Source: an uncultured Clostridia bacterium (lineage in GTDB: Bacteria; Bacillota; Clostridia; Oscillospirales; Acutalibacteraceae). From it: DNA of 64,000 bases. How positions within the stretch are numbered: the first letter of the stretch is position 1; each line of letters begins with the position of its first letter. Made by a program: the position numbers and the translations under genes. The notes beneath the pieces are model-generated. The model made no database searches and was not told the origin of the DNA. It saw only the letters and a program-made list of their open reading frames with translations. This document shows, in pieces, positions 1 to 9,100 of this stretch. The DNA lies in assembly GCA_945874765.1 (NCBI GenBank), contig CAMCHQ010000005.1:62001-126000 (forward strand), given 5' to 3'.

Positions 1-2
1 AA

Positions 3-95
3 GGCGCTTTTAAAGCGACAGGTATTATTCCTAAATGTGTTGAAAAAATACGTGAAAACGGAGTGAGTGTAAATAATGACTGGTTTATCAATTAA
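3..95 (+). CDS. TadA/CpaF pilus secretion ATPase, C-terminal end only
   Basis: The window opens inside a gene whose last 30 residues read GAFKATGIIPKCVEKIRENG and then VSVNNDWFIN before a TAA at 93-95. A GxFxATGxxPKCxEKxRxxG tail is typical of CpaF/TadA, the hexameric ATPase that powers Tad/Flp pilus assembly at the cytoplasmic face of the membrane. It overlaps the tadB start by 20 bases, as expected for translationally coupled tad genes. The identity rests on this short tail and on the two following tad genes; the catalytic domains lie upstream of the window. Confidence 0.75.
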   Translation, partial: GAFKATGIIPKCVEKIRENGVSVNNDWFIN

Positions 96-1062
96 TGTAA
101 CAACAATCGTTTTAACAATTGCGTTTGCTCTGTTTGCATTTGTTATCGCTTTTCTTATTTCTTCGCTTGTTTCTAAAGACAAAATCGCTTCTGATAAGCG
201 ACTTGAGGAGCTTAAGAAAAATGAGGGCGACAGCGAAAATTACTCTCTTGCAAAGCACGAAAGCAGAGCACAGAAAAGAAAAAAAGAAAAGAAAAAGCAG
301 GGTGGATTTTTTGAAAAATTCGGCAGTGCGCTTTATGTTGAGCTTCAAAGAGCCGATATCAAAATGCGACCTGAGGAATTTTTAACTATTTGGCTTTTGG
401 TAACGGTTGTTCCGGCTTCGCTTATCGTGTTGTTTTTGCAAAACTCGGTTGTTGCGCTTGCGGTTCTCCTCATTTGCCTTTTTGTTCCGTTTATTTTAAT
501 CAAAATGCAACAAAAGAAAAGGGTCAAAAAGTTTGAATCCCAGCTTAGTGATGCGCTTATTATTGCTTGTTCTTGCTTAAAATCAGGTCTTAGTTTTACT
601 CAGGCAATGGAAACTATCGCAAAAGATATGGATGACCCTATCAGCGGTGAATTTGCTTTGGTAATTAAGGAAATGAGTATGGGTGCTTCAATGGAAGAGG
701 CACTTGATAAGCTTAATACAAGAATTAAAAGTAAGCATTTATCACTTATGGTATCCGCTGTTTTGGTTCAAAGGCAGACAGGCGGTAACCTTTCTCAAAT
801 TCTTGAAAATATTTCAAATACAATTAAGGAACGTATGAAGCTTCAGCAGGAACTTAAATCGGCTACGGCTTCCGGTAAAATGTCAGGTACGGTTGTAGGT
901 CTTATGCCTGTTGCTATTTTGCTTATGTTCTTTGTTGTAAACAGAGATTTTGTAATGCCTCTTTTCACGGAAAATATCGGACGAATTTTCTTAGGCGTTG
1001 CAGCAGGACTTGAAGTTACCTGTTTCTTGATTATTAAAAAAATTACTACCATCAAAATGTAA
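76..1062 (+). CDS. tadB: TadB-like pilus inner-membrane platform protein (T2SS F family)
   Basis: A 328-residue membrane protein with an N-terminal hydrophobic segment (about 7-28), a charged Lys/Glu-rich stretch (45-75), two hydrophobic segments near 103-145, a GspF/T2SSF domain (about 155-275, with FESQLSDALIIACSCLKSGL) and two C-terminal membrane segments (about 272-320). TadB and TadC form the membrane platform on which the ATPase acts to assemble or secrete Flp-type pilins. The ATG at 76 overlaps the ATPase gene, and tadC follows 12 bases after the stop. The length is normal for TadB. The gene order ATPase-TadB-TadC makes the call firm. Confidence 0.88.
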   Translation: MTGLSINVTTIVLTIAFALFAFVIAFLISSLVSKDKIASDKRLEELKKNEGDSENYSLAKHESRAQKRKKEKKKQGGFFEKFGSALYVELQRADIKMRPEEFLTIWLLVTVVPASLIVLFLQNSVVALAVLLICLFVPFILIKMQQKKRVKKFESQLSDALIIACSCLKSGLSFTQAMETIAKDMDDPISGEFALVIKEMSMGASMEEALDKLNTRIKSKHLSLMVSAVLVQRQTGGNLSQILENISNTIKERMKLQQELKSATASGKMSGTVVGLMPVAILLMFFVVNRDFVMPLFTENIGRIFLGVAAGLEVTCFLIIKKITTIKM

Positions 1063-1074
1063 GGAAGTGTCAGT

Positions 1075-2010
1075 ATGGTACCGTTTATAGTTATTTCCTA
1101 TGCTTGCTTTGCTCTTGTTATCGTTGTATTGATTTTGGGCAAAAAGGGCAGTGAGGAAGATAAAAATCTTCGCCGAATGAAAACAATCGGTAAAGATGTT
1201 GTCAAGGCTGATTATAAAAATGTAGATACCTCGTTTTATGAGAGAAACATTAAACCGCTTCTTGACAAAATGAATAAAAAAGGCGACGAAAATCAAAGCA
1301 AGAGTGCAAGGGCAAAGGCTCAAAATGAATTGATTGCCAAAAAGCTTCGTCAGGCAGGCTTGCATATTTCCGTCTCAAACTATAAATTCTTTAAAATGGC
1401 ATTTATGATATTGACAATAATTATATTTATAGGCATTTCTCTTTTGCTTATCAATGTTACTCATTTTTTCTACTTGCCTATGCTCTTAGGTTTTGTTATC
1501 GCACTTCTCGGTCCTAACCTCTTCCTTAACAGTAAGGTTAAATCGCATCAAGGTGCAATTAAGGCACAGCTTGCCGATACGCTTGACTTGATGAGCGTTT
1601 GTATGGAAGCAGGTCTTAGCTTTGACGCTTCACTTGTAAAGATAAGCGAACGTATGGAAGGTCCGCTTATTGATGAACTTGTAACTGTATTTAAGCAAAT
1701 TCAACTCGGACGTAACAGAAATGAAGCACTTAAAAGCCTTGCCGATTCTTGTGAGGTTGAGGAATTAAAAACATTCATTTCTGCAGTTATTCAGGCAAAT
1801 CAGCTCGGTATTCCTATTACTAATGTACTTCAGGCTCAGTCAGAACAGCTTAGAGTTAATAAACGTGAGGAAATCAAAACTGTTGCCGCAAAAGTACCTA
1901 CTAAAATGACTATCCCTACAGTTCTTCTTATTCTTCCGGCTATCATTTGCATAGTTATGGGTCCTGTTATTATTCAGGTTAAAGATTCTATGGGAGGAAT
2001 TTCACTTTAA
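1075..2010 (+). CDS. tadC: TadC-like pilus inner-membrane platform protein (T2SS F family)
   Basis: A 311-residue protein with the same plan as the preceding gene: an N-terminal membrane segment (3-21), a charged linker, paired membrane segments (about 105-145), a T2SSF domain containing AQLADTLDLMSVCMEAGLSF (about 163-183), and a C-terminal membrane segment (about 280-303). It is the likely heterologous partner of TadB in the Tad platform. The ribosome binding site AAGGAAG lies just upstream of the ATG. It is followed two bases later by a DUF192 gene, so the locus continues as one transcription unit. Confidence 0.88.
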   Translation: MVPFIVISYACFALVIVVLILGKKGSEEDKNLRRMKTIGKDVVKADYKNVDTSFYERNIKPLLDKMNKKGDENQSKSARAKAQNELIAKKLRQAGLHISVSNYKFFKMAFMILTIIIFIGISLLLINVTHFFYLPMLLGFVIALLGPNLFLNSKVKSHQGAIKAQLADTLDLMSVCMEAGLSFDASLVKISERMEGPLIDELVTVFKQIQLGRNRNEALKSLADSCEVEELKTFISAVIQANQLGIPITNVLQAQSEQLRVNKREEIKTVAAKVPTKMTIPTVLLILPAIICIVMGPVIIQVKDSMGGISL

Positions 2011-2012
2011 TA

Positions 2013-2357
2013 ATGGCACTTTTAAAGGTATATAAAAACGGTCAGCTTCTGCTTGACGAGTGTGAAAACGCTAATCATTTTTTCACTCGTTTTATGGGGC
2101 TGATGTATAGAAGGAGTATGGCGGAAAATCATTGCCTTTTACTTACTCCTTGTAATGAAATTCATACTTTCGGTATGAAATTTGATATTGACACAATTGC
2201 TCTTTCAAAGGATAATAAGATATTGTTTATTGACAGAGCAGTACCACCTAAAAAGGTACGCAAAAAGGTTAAAGACGCTTATAAAGTTTTAGAATTATGC
2301 TCAGGCACGGCTGATAAATTAGGTCTTAATACGGGCGATGTTCTTGACTTTAAATAA
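2013..2357 (+). CDS. DUF192 family small protein
   Basis: A 114-residue protein with the DUF192 signature: FFTRFMGLMYR near the N-terminus, the central EIHTFGMKFDIDTIAL strand pair, and the closing VLELCSGTADKLGLNTGDVL. DUF192 proteins are small beta-barrel-like proteins of unknown biochemical role; they are often exported in proteobacteria, but this copy has no signal peptide. It starts two bases after tadC, so it is co-transcribed with the pilus genes. Its role there is not known. Confidence 0.85.
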   Translation: MALLKVYKNGQLLLDECENANHFFTRFMGLMYRRSMAENHCLLLTPCNEIHTFGMKFDIDTIALSKDNKILFIDRAVPPKKVRKKVKDAYKVLELCSGTADKLGLNTGDVLDFK

Positions 2358-2365
2358 TGAATATA

Positions 2366-2406
2366 ATTCCAATGTACTTGCAAAAAAAGCAATTGTGCAT
2401 TGGAAT
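2366..2406 (+). other. Hairpin between the DUF192 gene and the DivIVA-like gene
   Basis: Arms ATTCCAATG (2366-2374) and CATTGGAAT (2398-2406) are perfect reverse complements. Inside them TTGC and GCAA flank an A7 loop, so an extended hairpin is possible. There is no U-tract after the 3' arm, so it is not a typical intrinsic terminator. It could be an mRNA processing or stability element inside the tad operon. Confidence 0.5.
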
Positions 2407-2450
2407 ATAGTTCGTTAAATATATATTTTTGGCAAATGGAGAATCAATTT

Positions 2451-3107
2451 ATGGCTAACAATGATGTAGTAGACAGAAACAAAATACTCGGCTCGGCAAC
2501 TCAGGATTACGGTTTTGATAAGGTGCTTCGTGGCTATGATATCAAGCAGGTTAATGAATATATTTCAAATTTACTTGCAACAAATAAAAACGCAGGCGAG
2601 CTTTTTGACCAGCGTTATGAAGAATTGAAAAATGCAAAGCAAATGCTTGAATATGAACTTTCGCAATCTAAAGGTCAGGTAGAAAAACTTACCAAACTTC
2701 TTGAGGATATACGTGCACAGCGAGATACTTTACAGGCACAGGAAGGCAGTAAAGGTCAAAACCTTGACACCGCTCTCGTTGAGGAATATCAGTCGAAAAT
2801 CGATTCTCTTATCTCGAAAAACCGTCTTTTAGGCGAGGAAAACAAAAAACTTGAGGATAAAAACAGAGATTTACAGCGTGATGTTGCTCATCTTACAAAA
2901 AAGGTTGACAAAAACAGAACGGAAATTAAGTCTCTCAGGGAAGAAGTTGAGTCGGGAATAACTAATGAAGCCGACAAAAAATATACTGAAATCGCACGAA
3001 TTTATGAAAGTGCCATTGATAAGGCAGAGGATTTAATCTATCGTTTGCAGACAGAGCTTTCACTTGCACATTCTAAAGTTGAGGATGTCGGTGAGGCTGA
3101 CGAATAG
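2451..3107 (+). CDS. DivIVA-like coiled-coil protein in the Tad locus
   Basis: About 218 residues. After a short N-terminal tail the sequence FDKVLRGYDIKQVNEYISNL matches the DivIVA N-terminal (membrane-targeting) domain pattern, followed by long heptad-rich coiled coil (about 55-215) rich in Glu, Lys and Leu. DivIVA/GpsB-type proteins sit at curved membrane such as poles and septa and recruit partners. I chose the ATG at 2451 because GGAG at 2438-2441 lies nine bases upstream; in-frame upstream starts at 2400 and 2436 lack such a site. Its position between pilus platform genes and a giant Tad-anchored protein suggests a role in positioning that machinery, which is inference. The stop codon is TAG. 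Confidence 0.7.
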   Translation: MANNDVVDRNKILGSATQDYGFDKVLRGYDIKQVNEYISNLLATNKNAGELFDQRYEELKNAKQMLEYELSQSKGQVEKLTKLLEDIRAQRDTLQAQEGSKGQNLDTALVEEYQSKIDSLISKNRLLGEENKKLEDKNRDLQRDVAHLTKKVDKNRTEIKSLREEVESGITNEADKKYTEIARIYESAIDKAEDLIYRLQTELSLAHSKVEDVGEADE

Positions 3108-3150
3108 TATTTAGTTTATTCAATTATTTTGCAGAAAGGGTGTGAGTAAC

Positions 3151-6100
3151 TTGAAACCTAATAATCAAAAGCCTAAGCGCAATAACGAGCAGGGTGCGGT
3201 TATGTTTATTTCCGTATTTGCGGTTACCGTATTTATTTTGCTTGCCGCAATGATTATGGATTTCGGATTATTCTATTATAAGCAGGCACGTTTGCAAAAT
3301 GCAGGCGATGCTGCCGCTACTGCTGTTGCGTCTTCTATCGATGCTACCGATAAAGATATGTATGCAATCGCAAAGCAATACCTTAAGAAAAACGGCGTTG
3401 ATTACAGCGACGAAGATATGAAAATCAAAATTGAAAAGAAAGGTATGCTCGACGAAGCAACGGCAAACGATGACGACTATATTACTACGGGCTATATCAA
3501 AATGACCGTAAAAATTAAAACAGGAACACTTTTCGGCCCGATTTTAAATATAGATTCGTTAATGCTTCATTCTACCTCTTTCGTTAAAGTAAGCGCTAAT
3601 TATGCCGAAGGTATGCCGAGAGCGTTAAACTATACCCTTTTTGCAGGCTCTTCTAACGGCACAAACGCAAATCCGGCTATTAAAATTAACGGCAGAACAG
3701 GTACGGTTACAAATATTGTATCAAGCGGATTTGAAACTGTAATTAACGGAATTAACGAAAAACTCGTTCAGCCGATTAAAGGCTTTTTCGGCGGAACACC
3801 TAACTATACTGACCTTGTTCATATCAACCTTTCAGAGGCAATCACTAACGGCGATATCCATTCAAATTCAAATATGAATATCGGCGTTCAGGTTGTAAAT
3901 GCGTCACGTGTCAAGGACGGTAATTTGCAGGATGTTAAAACCGACAGCGACGGTAATCCTGTTGCCGCAAGAGATGATGACGGTAATATCATTTATCAAA
4001 AAGACAGCGACGGCAATTTTATTTACAGAAATAAAACCGATTCAAGCGGCAACCCTATAACTAAAAAGGACAGTAACGGAAATATTATTTATTCCTCTAC
4101 TCCTAAAACTGATGATAACGGCAACCCGGTATATAAGGTTGACGAAAACGGTAACTATATTCCGAAAAAGGATTCAAACGGCAATCCTTTGAGAGATGAA
4201 AACGGAAATGTTATTTTTGAGCAGGAATATGAGCCGGAATACGAAACCGAAAAAGTTCCCGTATATGTTTATGAAAACTATACTCAAAGTACAAGCGATG
4301 AAAATTCGGCTAACGATTACGGTCAGGTTACATATACTGCTGTAAAGGATATTAACTTTACAAACACAAGCTGGAATCCGAACAGCGTTCATCTTTATGT
4401 TCAAAACCAGCAGAAGATTGAAACTACCCAAACTGCTCTTGCAATTTTAAATATGATTGATTACAGCAAGGTTAGCAGTCTTGCATCTCTTCAAAGAGAA
4501 TACGAAACCACCGCAAATGATTTCTTTGAAGCAAAGGGCAGTGTTATTACAGACGCACAAAAGACAAAAATTTTAGCTCAAAAGAACAATCTTGTATTAA
4601 ACGGTAATACAATTACTTTGGCTAATCAGGAATCCATTGTTTACGATATAAACAGGAACGATTCACGTGCAATGCTTGAAAAAGCATATGAGGACAGTCA
4701 CACCTCGTCAAGCTCAACCGAAGTAAACGGTATTACGATTGAAAAGAGTAAACTTTTCGACCAAATTTCAAACGGCGAGGATAAGCTTTATTCTAACGAA
4801 ACAACGAAAACGCTTCTCTTCCAAAATATTGCCGATACACTTGACCGTGGCGACGCCGGCTACCAAATCGAAGTCGGCAAGGGAAATAATAAATATACGG
4901 TTGTTGTTACAGGCGATAAGGTAAACCGTGACTACGCAAAAACGGGAAGCGATACTGTAGGCTCCGACTATAACGGAAGTGTTACCGCTGTCGGCGCTAA
5001 ATATGCAATGTATAAGACGTTCCAGCAGCGTCTCGGCGATAACGGATTTATTACAACTCCTAACTTTAAGCCTTACTTTATTCGTATGACTAATAAGTCT
5101 GTTGCAAATTCGGTTAAGAAGAGGGGAGATTACACTTCTGCCGAGGCTAAGGTGACGGTTAGAAAAGCTGTAGCAGACCTCGGAACTCAACTTCAGGATA
5201 TCCTTGATGATACATCATATGAGGATAAGACTTATTCCGATTTTAATAATGTAATTAAAAAGGACACTTCTCCTTTCTTTACTCAAAATATGGCGTCTAA
5301 GAGCAGCGGACTTACCAAACTCGAGGGTGATGACCATACCAAGTTTAACGGCTATTCTCTTTATAATTCAAAAGACGTTCTTAAAACACCGAGTGAATTT
5401 GTAAACGAATATAAAAAGTCTTATAAGTTTGCCGATGTAGCTAACAAGAATTATTATGATAAAGAGATAAGCGGTAAATATGCCGATGACGGTGTTCAGG
5501 CTAAGAAAAAGACAATTAAGGCAGAAAATGTTTCCGTATCCGAGAAATATAACAGCGTTAAGGACGACGCAACTTATAAACGTCTTTCTTCACAGGCACT
5601 TCCTAATAAAAAGGACGTATTCCTCGGTGACAGTTCTTCTTATACAAAGCGTACGGAATTTGAGGAATATGTAAATTCCGCTTACAGCGTAAAGCCTGAT
5701 TTGGAAACGGCGACAAGCCTTACTAAGCCGGATTCATTTAATATCAATGACTATATGCCGACTTTTGATTATAATAATCATACCGTTACCGCTAACGGCG
5801 GAATTACTTTCGGTAACGGCTCTGCAAGACTTGAAGATTTTCAGGTTACAGGCAGCAGGAACGAGCAATATTTAGTAGCCAAAGGCAAAAATAAATGGCT
5901 TACAAACGGATTTGAAAGAGGCGACTGGACTCGTATCGCTGAACGTAACGGCAGTTTTGCTGTTATTATAGGTGATGCAAATCAAAAAAGGGGTAATATG
6001 GACGTCGGCTATAACTACACCGGCTGTACTCTTGTTGTTGACGGTAATCTTAACGTTAATGACAAACTTCAAATTCGTAAGAACTGCGTAGTAATAGTTA

Positions 6101-9100
6101 CCGGAAGTCTTACTTGCGGCTCACTTTATATGGAAAACGGTGCACGTCTTTATGTTAAGGGTAATATCACCGCTAACAATATGAGTTATAACGGCGACTC
6201 TAACCAAAAGATTTACTGCGGCGGTAACGCTACACTTCCTAATAATCTTGACTCAACAAGAGAGTATAAAATCGGCGGTAATCTTGATTCGCACGATTTG
6301 TCGCTTACATATTCCAACTACTACTTCGGCGGCGCTGTTAAATGTACTAAGTTTAATGCCGAATATAATGATATGAATCTTGTTCTTGAGTCATTTGAAT
6401 GTTCAGGCACAACTACACTTAATAACAGAACGGCACTTAATGTAAACGGCAGTGTTAAAACAGACGCTGTTAATATGTATAACGGCAGTGTTATTTCGGT
6501 TTGTGGAAGTATGAGCTCTACGGGTGAGCAAAATCTTTTCCAAAACTCTAAAATCATTGTAAACGGTGTTGCTTCACTCGGCACGCTTAAACTTCACGAC
6601 GAATCAAGATTTTATGCTTTGGGCGGCGCACAGTTTGCCGGCGATATCAGTGCGGATAACAATTCACTTGTTAATGTAAATAACGCTATTATATGTAATA
6701 ATGCTTTATGGCTCGGCGGTACTGCTAAGATTTATGCCAATTCTTCATTCACCGCTCAAAGACTTACAGGTTCAACTGCCAATAATATTATTCAGGCAAA
6801 CGGTATTAAATTCACCCAAACGAGCAATAAGGATAGGCAGTTCAGTGTTCATTGCCGCCTTGAAAGTTGGGGCGATATCGAATTTAACTGTTATGTTTGC
6901 ATAGAAAACGACTGTGTTGCAGTTGCTAAGGGTAAGGTTATTGCAAACGGTATTTATAAGGATAACGGCGAAACAGGTCTTGATATCGAAGGCGTTGTTT
7001 ACAGCGTTGAAGATGTTATAACCGCATATCCTTTGAAACTTAACTCGGGTAAACTTTACTGCACAGGTGATGTTAAAGCCGCAACAACAAATTCAGGCGG
7101 ATATTATGAAGCTTTGCAGATTAAAGGCACAAGTGAGTTGTATGTAACAGGTGTTGTTACAAGCGGTGCAGGCAGAAGATTTAAACTTTATTCCGATAAC
7201 GGCGGTCAAGGTTCGACTGTCAGCATCTTTGGCTTGTACGGCACAAATGAAAGCGGTTACATTAATGCTCTTTCATCTAATATTAATGAATTTACAAATG
7301 AACAGCCGAATTCACGTATTTATTTAGGTGACGGAACACTTGAACAAACCGCTACAAATTCATATTTGAGCTTTTCAAAGCAGTTTGTTAATGCCGGTTC
7401 GCTTTATCTCTACGGCTCACTTAGCATCAGCAATAATAATTTCGTCGGCAATAACGGCGGCTCTACAATTATAGGCGGCAACTTGGTTATGTCATCTGGT
7501 GCAATCAGCCTTTCAAATTCCCATACTTTGATTGTTTTTGGATATCTTGCATCAAACGGCGCAATTAATGTTAATTCTTCAAGAATTTATGTAGGTAAAT
7601 ATCTAAGCATTAATGCAACAGGTGCTTCTGTTACGTTGAATGATAATTCCTATATGATAATTGATGAAGGAAAGATTGAAAATGCGTGCAACAGCATAAG
7701 TATAAACAACGGTTCAAAATTCTGGTCACTTGCTACAATAAGAACTACTAATGTTGTTATTATTGAAAGTTCAAGCGCTGATAATTTGAGTGAGTTTTTC
7801 GCAAACGGCAGGCATAAAATCAGCCAAACTGATACAAGTACAACTGCAAGTATGAGAATGGATGTTGTAATTAACGGCTTATATATTGCAGAAAATTCAG
7901 ATGATAAAATTTTGAATTCGCTTTATATTAAACAATACGGCAAAATTACTCATAACGGTTCGTTGACTGTTTTGTCATCACTTAAAGTTGACGATGGCGG
8001 ATATCTTTATGTCAAAGAAAGTGTTTCGCTTGGTTATACTACTTTTCTTGGAACCAGATATTCTGCTAAACTTTCAAACGGCGGTAAAATGTATCTTATG
8101 GGCGGTCTTGATATCGTCAACAGCGCAGGCTCTGAAAATGACCCTGAAATTGCTTTCACAAGCGATAAGGCGGATACGTTTATTGCAGCCAATTCTTCAA
8201 AGTCACTCACGTTAAAAGGATATCTTTTTACAAGAGGTATCGTTAATATCGAAAACAGCGTTACTGTAAACGGTAATGAAAGAGTTGACGGTATGCCTAA
8301 CAGAGGCGTATCACTTGCGGTTCTTTCAGGCTCGGCTAATATCAGCGGAAATGTTTCATTGTCTGACGGAAATGCTTTGTTCGTTAAGTCAGGCTCTCTC
8401 GGTATCGGCGGAGATGTAAATATGGCTTGCGTTGTTTATAACTACGGTAAGCTCTATATTCTCGGCAACCTTAATGTTAATTGGAATAAAACCAAATATA
8501 TTTCAGACCGTGGCGGCGACGGCAATGATATGAGAACAGGTTATTCGCTTAAAAACGGTCAGACTATCGGTACTGTTGACGCTTATCTTTATATTGGCGG
8601 AACAAATGATTTGAAGTTCTACGGCTATGTTCAAAACTTCGGTGAAATTTATTCCAATGCCGGTATGAGAGTAAGAGGTTGGTGCAATATGCCAAGCAAT
8701 GCCATTATGTGCGATACGGCATTCATCAACTTTAAAAATGCAAAGGCTCACTTCGGCGGTTCGGTTGACCTTAATTCAAACGCTTTCTATAACGGCGAAA
8801 ATTCAGTCTTTGATTGCGGCGGCGATTATACATACGGTATCGTTACAATCAACCTCGGCTCGTTTGCAGCTTCGGGCAATGTTGAGATGAATAAGATTAA
8901 TGTTGACCAAAGTTCACATAATAACGCAAGCTGGAGAAACAGTAAGTCATTCTCGTTTATGAACGGTATTGAAAAGGTTGACGGCGTTGAGTTTAAGAAC
9001 GCAACCGTTTATGTAGGCGGCAATTTGAAACTCGGCTCTAATCAGACGGCGGGTGTTGCAGGCTCATATATTACTATGGGTAAGACTTATATCGGCGGCG

